Assembly: GCA_016294105.1 (NCBI GenBank)
Contig: JAEDCN010000026.1
Span: forward strand, 1-35,693
DNA: 35,693 bases
From: Treponema sp.
GTDB lineage: Bacteria > Spirochaetota > Spirochaetia > Treponematales > Treponemataceae
Direction of reading: 5' to 3'
Shown here: piece by piece, positions 1 to 6,735 of the stretch
Layout: every line of letters begins with the position of its first letter
Numbering within the stretch: position 1 is the first letter of the stretch
Made by a program: the position numbers and the translations under genes
The notes under the pieces: generated by a model
Told to the model about the DNA's origin: nothing
Seen by the model: the letters and a program-made list of their open reading frames with translations, nothing else
Database searches by the model: none

Positions 1-26
1 TTTAATTCTTGCTGTGACTTGAGCAT

Positions 27-72
27 AAAAAAACACCACCTGAATAAATCTTACTATATTCAAATGGTGTTT
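27..72 (-). terminator. Rho-independent terminator of the MCP gene
   Basis: Read on the minus strand, an 8-bp stem (AAACACCA with TGGTGTTT, at 65-72 and 31-38) extended after a short mismatch by GAATA/TATTC is followed by seven Ts (27-33). It lies about 120 bp beyond the stop codon of the chemotaxis gene. The T run is on the minus-strand side only. Confidence 0.75.
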
Positions 73-193
73 GTAAATTCAGTCTTTAACGGACTTTTTC
101 AGTGGCCTTTTCTTTGAGGTGCTTCCTTTTTTTGTGGGCTTTTCAGTTTCCCGCAGGCTGTTCTTTGTTCAACTGGTTCTTCAATTCAATCTG

Positions 194-2290
194 TTAATCC
201 AGCTTGAACTTGTCCAAAATATCATCCATCACCGTGACGGAATCCCTGGCATTGATAACCTCGTCGGAGACGGTCTGGGCGGCCCGGCCAATCTCCCGTA
301 TACCATTTTCCATTTCCGCCATGCTGTTTGCCACAGTGGTGGCGATGAAGTCCAAATTGGAGGAGGAATTCTCCAAATGGACGATATTGTCCGCCATCTT
401 CTTTGAGGTCTGCTGAACCTGGACACTGGCCTCATTGATTTCACGCAGTGAGACCAGAACCTGCTTGGAGGACACCTGCTGCTCCATCATGGCATTGTCA
501 ATCTCACGCACAAGGGTTTCCGTACTGGCAACCTTGCCGCTAATCTCGGAGAATTCCTGCACGGAAAGTGCGGAGGTGGTGACAACCTCCTGGATGATGC
601 CAGAAATATTGCTCAGCTCCTGCTTGATAGCCTTGGACTGAGTGGCAGAATTTTCCGCCAGCTTGCGGATTTCGTCGGCAACAACAGAGAATCCCTTTCC
701 CGCCTCTCCAGCGTGTGCGGCCTCGATGGCGGCGTTCATGGCCAGCAGGTTGGTCTGACTTGCAATCTGGGAGATGACGTTGTTCGCCTCCGCCAAGTGA
801 CGGGACTGCTCCGCCATGTTGTTGATTTGCCGGGCAACATCATCCTGACGCTGCCTACCCCTGTCTGTAATTCCTATGAGCTGCTGGTACTCCTCTGCCA
901 TCTTATTTACAGAGTTGGATACCGCACTAATATTTCCCACCATCTCTTCCACGGCGGAGGAGGACTCTATGATGCCAGAAGACTGATTTTCTATCAAGCT
1001 ATCCAAATTCCGCACACTCTCAACGCTATCCTGCAAAACCATCTGCACCTCCTTCAATGCCTGGTTCTGCTTTACAACCTGATGGTTCACATTGGAAATG
1101 TTGGCGGAAATCTGCTGTGTGGAGCTGGCGGCCTCCTCTGCGGAACAAGCCAAATTCTCTGTAATCTCCGTAATTGTCTTGCTGGATTTTCTTACATCCT
1201 GCATGATGTTTTGCTGGGTACCGATGAATTCATTTACCTCGCTACACATGGCACCAATCTCATCCTCCCGCTTGATTTCAATGCGGTAGGTTAGGTCTGC
1301 CAGTCCATCGCCGCCGTTCAGGTTCTTGAAGGCTGTAATGGAGGCACTAATAGGCTTTATCACCAGACGCCCGCATATAACAATGATGAAGACTGCAACA
1401 ATGCCGAACAAAATGAACATCTGCACAATGCTGGTACCTAGAAGAGAGATATATGCCCTCCTGATTGCGGAGAAGTCCTTCACCGTGGCGATGGTAACCC
1501 CCTCGCCATTCGCGAACAATGCGCCCCCCTCCTCGTCTTCATGCTCCATACTCAGGTTGTGATAGAAGGTCAGAAATTTCAATCCGTCCACGGTAACCAG
1601 ACCAGAATACGCTCCACTACCACGATACACCTCCTCCATCACCTCATCCTGCATTGTTTTGACACCAGAATCCCCACTATTCATCGTAGTACCAAGACGG
1701 ATGTTGCCCAAATAAATGCTGACGTAGGTGTCGGGAAGATGGATTGCATTCTGAAGGAAGTCCCTGGAGGTCACGGTACGCTCCCCCATTATAACAAAAT
1801 TCACTCCGCCCCAATTCAAGGTGGTGGCGCAAATATTGCATATCTTGCTGTTGCCCACAGCGATGGCAGAAACAACCTCTCCATTCCTGGCCTGCGTGAT
1901 AGCTTCGAGCTCTGCACGAGTGGAAAAAGTGTCGTCATACGCCGAAACCAGTAATTCCCCGGTCAGCCGGAAAAGGGCCAAATTCGACATTCCGTTGTTA
2001 GCCGCCAAGCCACGCAAAAACATCCGTGCATTTTGCGTTTCCATATTGCCACGGTTTGATGTGATCATATCCTCTACCAGGAACAGCATGGCCTCTCTAA
2101 GCTCCTCCCTCTCCTCCTCAACCTCCGCCACAAAGTAATCAGTGGCCACATGAAGATCCTCAAGCTCAAGCTCGATTAGCTTCCCTTTGATACCATTGTA
2201 CAAGGAAACGGAAAAAACCGCCAATCCCACAAAGGTGATGCCCAGCACTGGTAAAATGATTCTAAAAATCAGCCTGCTTCTCTTTTTCAT
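194..2290 (-). CDS. Methyl-accepting chemotaxis protein, transmembrane
   Basis: A 698-aa membrane chemoreceptor that would pass a periplasmic signal to CheA/CheW. A first membrane helix spans about residues 9-30. A periplasmic sensor region of about 250 residues follows, with a Cys pair at 151 and 154 (CNIC) of unknown role. The second membrane helix is about 282-306, followed by a HAMP linker. The long coiled-coil signalling domain carries the family's hairpin tip at about 508-550 (NLLAMNAAIEAAHAGE). The ATG start is supported by AGGAG about 14 nt upstream. A promoter and a 12-base homopolymer lie upstream, so expression may be phase-variable. The ligand cannot be told from sequence. The family call is certain. 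Confidence 0.95.
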   Translation of the reverse strand: MKKRSRLIFRIILPVLGITFVGLAVFSVSLYNGIKGKLIELELEDLHVATDYFVAEVEEEREELREAMLFLVEDMITSNRGNMETQNARMFLRGLAANNGMSNLALFRLTGELLVSAYDDTFSTRAELEAITQARNGEVVSAIAVGNSKICNICATTLNWGGVNFVIMGERTVTSRDFLQNAIHLPDTYVSIYLGNIRLGTTMNSGDSGVKTMQDEVMEEVYRGSGAYSGLVTVDGLKFLTFYHNLSMEHEDEEGGALFANGEGVTIATVKDFSAIRRAYISLLGTSIVQMFILFGIVAVFIIVICGRLVIKPISASITAFKNLNGGDGLADLTYRIEIKREDEIGAMCSEVNEFIGTQQNIMQDVRKSSKTITEITENLACSAEEAASSTQQISANISNVNHQVVKQNQALKEVQMVLQDSVESVRNLDSLIENQSSGIIESSSAVEEMVGNISAVSNSVNKMAEEYQQLIGITDRGRQRQDDVARQINNMAEQSRHLAEANNVISQIASQTNLLAMNAAIEAAHAGEAGKGFSVVADEIRKLAENSATQSKAIKQELSNISGIIQEVVTTSALSVQEFSEISGKVASTETLVREIDNAMMEQQVSSKQVLVSLREINEASVQVQQTSKKMADNIVHLENSSSNLDFIATTVANSMAEMENGIREIGRAAQTVSDEVINARDSVTVMDDILDKFKLD

Positions 2291-2342
2291 ACCACTAAGT
2301 CCCGCTCCTTTTCACATTTGTTCCTGCCACCTACCCACCAAC

Positions 2343-2354
2343 GGGGGGGGGGGG
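2343..2354. repeat. Twelve-base poly-G (poly-C on the coding strand) tract in the MCP leader
   Basis: An uninterrupted run of 12 G on the plus strand, 53 bp upstream of the MCP start codon and about 12 nt downstream of the predicted transcription start. Runs of this length slip during replication. In Treponema pallidum, poly-G tracts of variable length near tpr promoters are known to change expression. Here the tract would lie in the transcribed leader rather than between -35 and -10. Confidence 0.85.
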
Positions 2355-2373
2355 TCACGGATGACATATCATC

Positions 2374-2402
2374 ATTTTATCATGGAAAAATCAAATAATC
2401 AA
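2374..2402 (-). promoter_or_regulatory. Sigma-70-type promoter of the MCP gene
   Basis: On the minus strand, TTGATT (2397-2402), a 17-nt spacer and TAAAAT (2374-2379). The predicted start near 2367 puts the poly-C tract within the first 25 nt of the transcript. The promoter overlaps the end of a small reading frame at 2391-2546. Confidence 0.5.
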
Positions 2403-2546
2403 ACAAAAAAAAGAGAAAATCATTTTTTTTATAGGATTCCCTACCACAGCTCCCTCCGCACAGGAGCATCCTGCAGGAATACACAAAAACAGGAAAAATA
2501 CACTGGCGGCCAAACAGATCCAGTAGAACCTGTTGCAACGTTCCAT
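2391..2546 (-). CDS. Possible small lipoprotein-like ORF or gene remnant
   Basis: A 51-codon frame starting ATG at 2546. It has a charged start (MERCNR), a hydrophobic stretch (about residues 11-25) and a lipobox-like IPAGC, then a short second hydrophobic tail. There is no Shine-Dalgarno motif, and it sits between the MCP remnant and the MCP promoter. It may be the 5' remnant of a lost lipoprotein or receptor gene, or a chance frame. I see no family signature. Confidence 0.25.
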   Translation of the reverse strand: MERCNRFYWICLAASVFFLFLCIPAGCSCAEGAVVGNPIKKMIFSFFCLII

Positions 2547-2608
2547 TTGACCAGCCAGTGCACTTGCCCTGTATTATCCAATGTGAAGTCGAATGTCCGA
2601 CTTGGCTA

Positions 2609-2844
2609 TTACGACAGCTTGAACCGACCCAACAGAGTTTGGAGGCCATGAACAGAGTCACGAGCCTTGATTACCTGGTCAGAAACAATCTGGCTGGTAA
2701 TGCTAATTTCATTAATACCTGTAGTCATTTCTACCATACTATTACCAACACTGGTAGCAGGGCAACAATACATCCTGCAATGGCAATAACAATTCCTGTA
2801 ATCACCGCCAGCAAGCCAATCAAAGATAAACTTCCCTTTGACAT
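2609..2844 (-). pseudogene. Internally deleted methyl-accepting chemotaxis protein remnant
   Basis: The minus strand opens at ATG 2844 with MSKGSLS and then a strongly hydrophobic stretch typical of an MCP first membrane helix (GLLAVITGIVIAIAGC). Near 2755-2762 the frame is lost. A different frame then reads as the extreme C-terminus of an MCP: ATSVGNSMVEMTTGINEI, later VSDQVIKARDSV, ending GRFKLS and a stop at 2609. This tail closely parallels the end of the intact MCP at 194-2290 (NSMAEMENGIREI, VSDEVINARDSV, DKFKLD). The periplasmic, HAMP and almost all signalling parts are missing. The remnant starts about 21 bp after the radical SAM stop, so it probably was the last gene of that operon. 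Confidence 0.8.
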
Positions 2845-2865
2845 AAAGTATCTTGATACAATTCC

Positions 2866-3771
2866 TTATCCCAGCCTGAGAGAAAGCCCCGCAGTGATGG
2901 TGTCTGGCTTGAGATGAAGCACGGAATACATTTCCCCAGACATGCAGAATCCACAGTCATCGCACACATTGCCTTCCAGCAAATAACCGGGGCAAGAAGG
3001 CAGACGCTGACCATCAATCATGATGTAGTTGCACACCCAGCAGTATTTTTTGAATCCCCGCTTCTTCATGGTTTTCAGGCCAGAAACAGTGTTCATAATG
3101 GGATAGCCTTCTTTTTTCAGCTGGATGATTTCGTCAATCAGCTCGTGACGTTCCTCCAGGCTCAAGGTTAATTCCTCTGTGCCAGGGAAGGGTGTGTGAA
3201 TGTTCAGGGCAATGGACTTGATGGCAGGATTTTCCTTGGCATAGTTCACCGTATCCCGCAGAGAGGGACGATTCAGCTTGTTAATGGCCATGGCAATGCT
3301 CAAAGCAGGATGACCGCTTTCCCGAATGTTTTTATCCAGCTTGGCAAAGGTGCCCTCTCCCCGTACCTTGTCGTGGTACTCTTGATAGCCATCCACACTG
3401 ACCCACACGGAATTTGCCAAGGTGTCTCCAAAGGGACGCTGACCGTTGGTGGTGAGGGTACAGGAAAAAAAGCCGATTTCCTTGGCAAGCTTGTACAAGT
3501 CGTTGAGAGTTTTATCTCCATCCTTCCATAAAGTAGGTTCTCCACCTTCAAAGTCCACAAATCGGGAGCCTTGCTGATAGCTATATATCAACTCCTCCTT
3601 GATTTGCTCATAGCTTTTAGTGTGGCAACACAGATGCCCCGATGGAGTACAGTGCTTACACCGCAGATTGCAGTAGTCTGTAATAAAAAGCACCGTTTGC
3701 AGAGGCTTTTTCTTCCCTAAAATCCTACTTTGGAAAAACCACCAGGGCATATAGGCTGCTTCTTTTAACAT
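2866..3771 (-). CDS. Radical SAM protein with C-terminal cysteine cluster
   Basis: A 301-aa protein. The radical SAM cluster motif is at C34, C38 and C41 (CNLRCKHC), followed by GGEPT at about 76-80, which contacts S-adenosylmethionine. A second set of cysteines near the C-terminus (C244, C247, C260, C270, C273, C276) suggests one auxiliary iron-sulfur cluster, as in SPASM/twitch proteins. The substrate is unknown and there is no obvious peptide substrate gene beside it. The start is supported by AGGAG 5-6 nt before the ATG. It lies 21 bp after the malic enzyme gene and is probably cotranscribed with it. The N-terminus (MPWWFFQSRILGKKKP) resembles radical SAM proteins of the HpnH/DUF3463 type, but the assignment stops at superfamily level. 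Confidence 0.85.
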   Translation of the reverse strand: MLKEAAYMPWWFFQSRILGKKKPLQTVLFITDYCNLRCKHCTPSGHLCCHTKSYEQIKEELIYSYQQGSRFVDFEGGEPTLWKDGDKTLNDLYKLAKEIGFFSCTLTTNGQRPFGDTLANSVWVSVDGYQEYHDKVRGEGTFAKLDKNIRESGHPALSIAMAINKLNRPSLRDTVNYAKENPAIKSIALNIHTPFPGTEELTLSLEERHELIDEIIQLKKEGYPIMNTVSGLKTMKKRGFKKYCWVCNYIMIDGQRLPSCPGYLLEGNVCDDCGFCMSGEMYSVLHLKPDTITAGLSLRLG

Positions 3772-3792
3772 AATGTCTCCTATTTAATATTA

Positions 3793-4968
3793 TTACAGGC
3801 GAGCCACACCAGAATCACGGGCGGCGGTAGCAACGGCAGAAGCCACTGCATCACGAACACGGGGATCAAAGGCAGCGGGAATAATGTACTCTGGAGAAAG
3901 CTTTTCAGCTTCCACCAAGTCTGCCAATGCCTGGGCAGCGGCAATCTTCATGGCATCGTTGATGTCACGGGCTCGCACGTCAAAGGTTCCACGGAAAATA
4001 CCAGGGAAAGCCAGCACATTGTTAATTTGATTGGGATAATCGCTCCGACCAGTGGCCACTACAGCAGCACCAGCGGCACGAGCTTCGTCAGGGAAGATTT
4101 CTGGAGTAGGGTTAGCACAGGCAAAAACGATGGCATCTTTGTTCATGGAGGCCACCATGGATGCAGTTACGGTTCCAGGGGCACTTACTCCAATAAACAC
4201 ATCAGCACCTACCAGCATGTCAACCAGAGAACCAGAGCGACAGTCCAAGTTAGTGACGGTGGCAATTTCCTCTTTGATGGGATTCATGTTTTCACTGCGT
4301 CCCTTGTACACAGCGCCACTTCTATCACACAGGGTAATGTGGACAAAGCCACAGGCCAAAAGCAGACGACAAATGGAAATGGCAGCAGCTCCCGCTCCAT
4401 TAAGCACAATACGTACATCTTCCTTCTTCTTGCCCACCAGCTTGAGGGCATTCAAAAGACCTGCTAAGGTTACTACTGCAGTTCCGTGTTGGTCATCATG
4501 GAAAATGGGAATGTCACATTTTTCTTTGAGTTTGCGTTCAATTTCAAAACAACGAGGAGCTGCAATGTCCTCTAAGTTTACCCCACCAAAGCTACCAGAA
4601 ATCAGGTAGATGGTATTGACAATTTCATCCACGTCCTTGCTCTTGATGCACAGAGGGAAGGCATCCACACCGCCAAATTCCTTAAACAGCACGCACTTAC
4701 CTTCCATTACGGGCATGCCAGCCTCAGGGCCAATATCTCCAAGACCCAGCACCGCAGTTCCGTCAGTTACCACTAAACACATGTTGTGGCGGCCTGTTAG
4801 TTCATAGCTCTTGTTCACATCCTTTTGAATAGCAAGACATGGCTCTGCCACGCCGGGGGTGTAGGCCAAAGACATATCCTCACGAGTTTTAACTGGTACC
4901 TTAGAAATTACTTCCAGCTTACCCTTCCACTCACCATGACACTTCAATGATTCTTCTGCGTAATTCAT
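3793..4968 (-). CDS. Malic enzyme (NAD(P)-dependent malate dehydrogenase, decarboxylating)
   Basis: A 391-aa cytosolic enzyme converting malate to pyruvate and CO2 with reduction of NAD(P). It shows the malic enzyme N-terminal motifs (SLAYTPGVAEPC and VVTDGTAVLGLGDIGP), the metal/substrate region HDDQHGTA, and a Rossmann glycine motif (GAGAAAISI). The length fits the short bacterial form without a phosphotransacetylase-like tail. AGGAGG four nt before the ATG supports the start. It is the first gene of an apparent operon with the radical SAM gene. Cofactor preference cannot be read safely. Confidence 0.93.
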   Translation of the reverse strand: MNYAEESLKCHGEWKGKLEVISKVPVKTREDMSLAYTPGVAEPCLAIQKDVNKSYELTGRHNMCLVVTDGTAVLGLGDIGPEAGMPVMEGKCVLFKEFGGVDAFPLCIKSKDVDEIVNTIYLISGSFGGVNLEDIAAPRCFEIERKLKEKCDIPIFHDDQHGTAVVTLAGLLNALKLVGKKKEDVRIVLNGAGAAAISICRLLLACGFVHITLCDRSGAVYKGRSENMNPIKEEIATVTNLDCRSGSLVDMLVGADVFIGVSAPGTVTASMVASMNKDAIVFACANPTPEIFPDEARAAGAAVVATGRSDYPNQINNVLAFPGIFRGTFDVRARDINDAMKIAAAQALADLVEAEKLSPEYIIPAAFDPRVRDAVASAVATAARDSGVARL

Positions 4969-5074
4969 ACCGCCTCCTGATTCCTTCTGTATCAGAGTAC
5001 TTCATTCTTTTGAAAATCTCAAGCCAGATAGACAAGAGGCAGCATCACATGTATGTAGCACAGGTTTCACAAAC

Positions 5075-5106
5075 AAAAAAGGCCTAGTAAACTCCTTCAC
5101 TAGGCC
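5075..5106 (-). terminator. Terminator originally of the M29 aminopeptidase, now after DUF2442
   Basis: A perfect 8-bp stem GGCCTAGT/ACTAGGCC (5081-5088 and 5099-5106) with a 10-nt loop is followed on the minus strand by a run of six Ts (5075-5080). It lies just beyond the duplicated 3' end of the aminopeptidase gene, so it probably served that gene before the DUF4160/DUF2442 insert arrived. Confidence 0.8.
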
Positions 5107-5119
5107 GCTTTCTACACAC

Positions 5120-5147
5120 TTACTTCAAGTTATCGGGGTTCAGGCAC
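5120..5147. repeat. 28-bp direct repeat, distal copy (aminopeptidase 3' end)
   Basis: 28 bp matching the final codons and stop of the M29 aminopeptidase gene (27 of 28 identical to 5522-5549). The single difference, at 5132, is synonymous (Asp GAT versus GAC). The DUF2442 stop codon lies inside this copy. Confidence 0.9.
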
Positions 5148-5412
5148 GTTTTTGAAGTTGTGCAGTATTAGGATCCACCAATTCCAGAAGAAGACTTGGA
5201 ACATACAAGTCTTCATCAAGAGTGTCCCAATGGATTCCCAAGCCATCACCACTTAATTCATAGTTTTCTAACTCTGGAATTGAGGCAGCATCAAGGCGAG
5301 GAAAATACATTCGGGGAACAGAAAGTTGTCTACCATCTACAAGAGCCACCCATAAGTTGTTTTCATCAAACCAAACCTTTTTCGCTTTAGCATTTTCCCT
5401 TGAAAAATTCAT
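5140..5412 (-). CDS. DUF2442 domain protein
   Basis: A 90-aa protein with the DUF2442 pattern: a short strand-rich start, LVDGRQLSVP, FPRL, and the terminal GIHWDTLDEDL. The function of the family is not established; it often accompanies DUF4160 genes in accessory regions. The start at 5412 (MNFSREN) is chosen because AGGAGG lies seven nt upstream. A longer in-frame start at 5451 would lack this. It overlaps the end of the DUF4160 remnant by 26 nt. Its last codons (KRA and stop) run into the 28-bp repeat, so the natural C-terminus may have been replaced. Confidence 0.8.
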   Translation of the reverse strand: MNFSRENAKAKKVWFDENNLWVALVDGRQLSVPRMYFPRLDAASIPELENYELSGDGLGIHWDTLDEDLYVPSLLLELVDPNTAQLQKRA

Positions 5413-5515
5413 TCCAAGCCCTCCTAATAATAGCTTCATTCTTTTGAACAATTTTTTGAATCTCCCTCAATTCAGAAGGAGAAAAACCAATGTTCTCTGC
5501 AACACTCATCTCCAT
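5387..5515 (-). pseudogene. DUF4160 gene, 5' truncated
   Basis: A 42-codon frame reading MEMSVAENIGFSPSEL and ending AWNEFFKGKC. This matches the C-terminal half of DUF4160 proteins, which end in a helix and a WneyF-like motif. About half of the family's usual length is missing at the N-terminus. The break lies directly after the stop codon of the aminopeptidase gene (5522). DUF4160 followed by an overlapping DUF2442 is a common pair, which supports the reading. No convincing ribosome binding site remains. Confidence 0.7.
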
Positions 5516-5521
5516 TAATCT

Positions 5522-5549
5522 TTACTTCAAGTTGTCGGGGTTCAGGCAC
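5522..5549. repeat. 28-bp direct repeat, gene-proximal copy
   Basis: The true 3' end of the aminopeptidase gene, including its stop codon. Repeated with one mismatch at 5120-5147. The 372 bp between the two copies hold only the truncated DUF4160 and the DUF2442 gene. The layout resembles attL/attR at the 3' end of a gene. Confidence 0.9.
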
Positions 5550-6637
5550 TCCAGCTCTGGCAGTACGAAAAGACCATCCTTGCGAATAAGCTTGTCGTCA
5601 AAGTAGATTTCTCCACCACCGTATTCAGGACGCTGAATCAGCACCAAGTCCCAGTGAATGGCAGATCGGTTGCCGTTGTCACAGTCAGCATAAGCATTAC
5701 CAGGAGTAAAGTGGATGGAGCCAGCAATCTTTTCGTCAAAGAGGGTTTCCTTCATGGGGTGCAGGATGTAGGGGTTCACACCAATGGCAAATTCCCCGAT
5801 GTAGCGTGCTCCCTCGTCAGTATCCAAGTGCTTGTTGATTCTGTCGGTGTCGTTGGCGGTGGCTTCCACAATCTTTCCGTCCTTGAACACAAAACGAATC
5901 TTCTCGTATACAAAGCCACCTTCCAAGGATGGGGTATTGTAGCTAATGACACCGTTCACAGAATCCCGTACAGGAGCGGTGTACACTTCTCCGTCAGGAA
6001 TATTCATGTTGCCGTCGCACTTAATCTGGCTCATTCCCTTGATGGAGAAAGTGAGGTCGGTACCAGGAGCAACAATGCGCACCTTGTCGGTGGCAGCCAT
6101 CACCTTGGTGAGAGCGTCCATGGCACGAGACATTTTACCATAGTCCAGAGTACATACATTATAGAAGAAATCTTCAAAAGCAGCCTCGCTCATGCCAGCC
6201 AACTGAGCCATGGCAGGTGTAGGAGAACGGAGCACTACCCAGCGAGTGTGATTAAGTCGCCGCTCTAAGTGAACGGGCTTGTAGTAAAACTTGTTGTACA
6301 AGTCCATTTTCTCAGCAGGAACATCAATCCATGCGTTAAGATTTTCTGGAGCGGTAAAGCCGATAAAGCAATCCATAGCACTCATTTCTGCCAGCTCGAT
6401 TTGAGCACGAGTCTTCATTTGCTCTTCGGTAGCTCCCAGCAGGATTTCCCGTTCAATAGCCTTGTTTTTGAGGGATACAAAGGGCATGGCCCCCACAGCA
6501 TACACCTCTCGCACCAAAGCCTCCACCAAGGGCTGAGCCATATTGTTAGCCTGAATCAAAACCTTTTCCCCAGCCTTTGCCTGCACTGAATGACGCACCA
6601 AATTCCGAGCCAATGTATCTATCCGTGGATCTCTCAT
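5522..6637 (-). CDS. M29-family metallo-aminopeptidase
   Basis: A 371-aa cytosolic dinuclear-metal aminopeptidase of the AmpS/AmpT/PepS type, releasing N-terminal residues from peptides. Family landmarks are the N-terminal LARNLVRHSVQAKAGEKVLI, and the metal-ligand region in the C-terminal half: NIPDGEVYTAP, IGEFAIGVNP, GSIHFTPGNAY and SAIHWDLV (Glu, His and Asp ligands). The ATG at 6637 is preferred over an upstream in-frame TTG because AAGGAG sits six to seven nt before it. The last 28 bp are duplicated downstream around the DUF4160/DUF2442 insert. Confidence 0.92.
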   Translation of the reverse strand: MRDPRIDTLARNLVRHSVQAKAGEKVLIQANNMAQPLVEALVREVYAVGAMPFVSLKNKAIEREILLGATEEQMKTRAQIELAEMSAMDCFIGFTAPENLNAWIDVPAEKMDLYNKFYYKPVHLERRLNHTRWVVLRSPTPAMAQLAGMSEAAFEDFFYNVCTLDYGKMSRAMDALTKVMAATDKVRIVAPGTDLTFSIKGMSQIKCDGNMNIPDGEVYTAPVRDSVNGVISYNTPSLEGGFVYEKIRFVFKDGKIVEATANDTDRINKHLDTDEGARYIGEFAIGVNPYILHPMKETLFDEKIAGSIHFTPGNAYADCDNGNRSAIHWDLVLIQRPEYGGGEIYFDDKLIRKDGLFVLPELECLNPDNLK

Positions 6638-6694
6638 ATTCAACTCCTTCAATTAATTCCTTGCTGCAAACAGCAAGTCTTCTAACAAATATAC

Positions 6695-6728
6695 AAAAAA
6701 AGGGCTGACTCCACAAGAGAATCAGCCC
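6695..6728 (-). terminator. Terminator of the GH112 operon
   Basis: Stem GGGCTGA/TCAGCCC (6702-6708 and 6722-6728), extended with small mismatches, followed on the minus strand by seven Ts (6695-6701). It is eight bp past the GH112 stop codon. Confidence 0.85.
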
Positions 6729-6735
6729 AAGGAGG

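Noticed and set aside
82..193. Lysine-rich readable frame beyond the MCP stop codon
   Set aside because: It looks mildly coding but begins after a clear stop, has another stop soon after, and matches no known receptor tail.
713..1294. Long plus-strand frames opposite the MCP gene
   Set aside because: They mirror the strongly conserved coding frame of the MCP on the minus strand and show no family features.
2187..2651. Plus-strand frame through the poly-G tract and MCP remnant
   Set aside because: Crosses a promoter, a homopolymer and a minus-strand pseudogene; composition is not protein-like.
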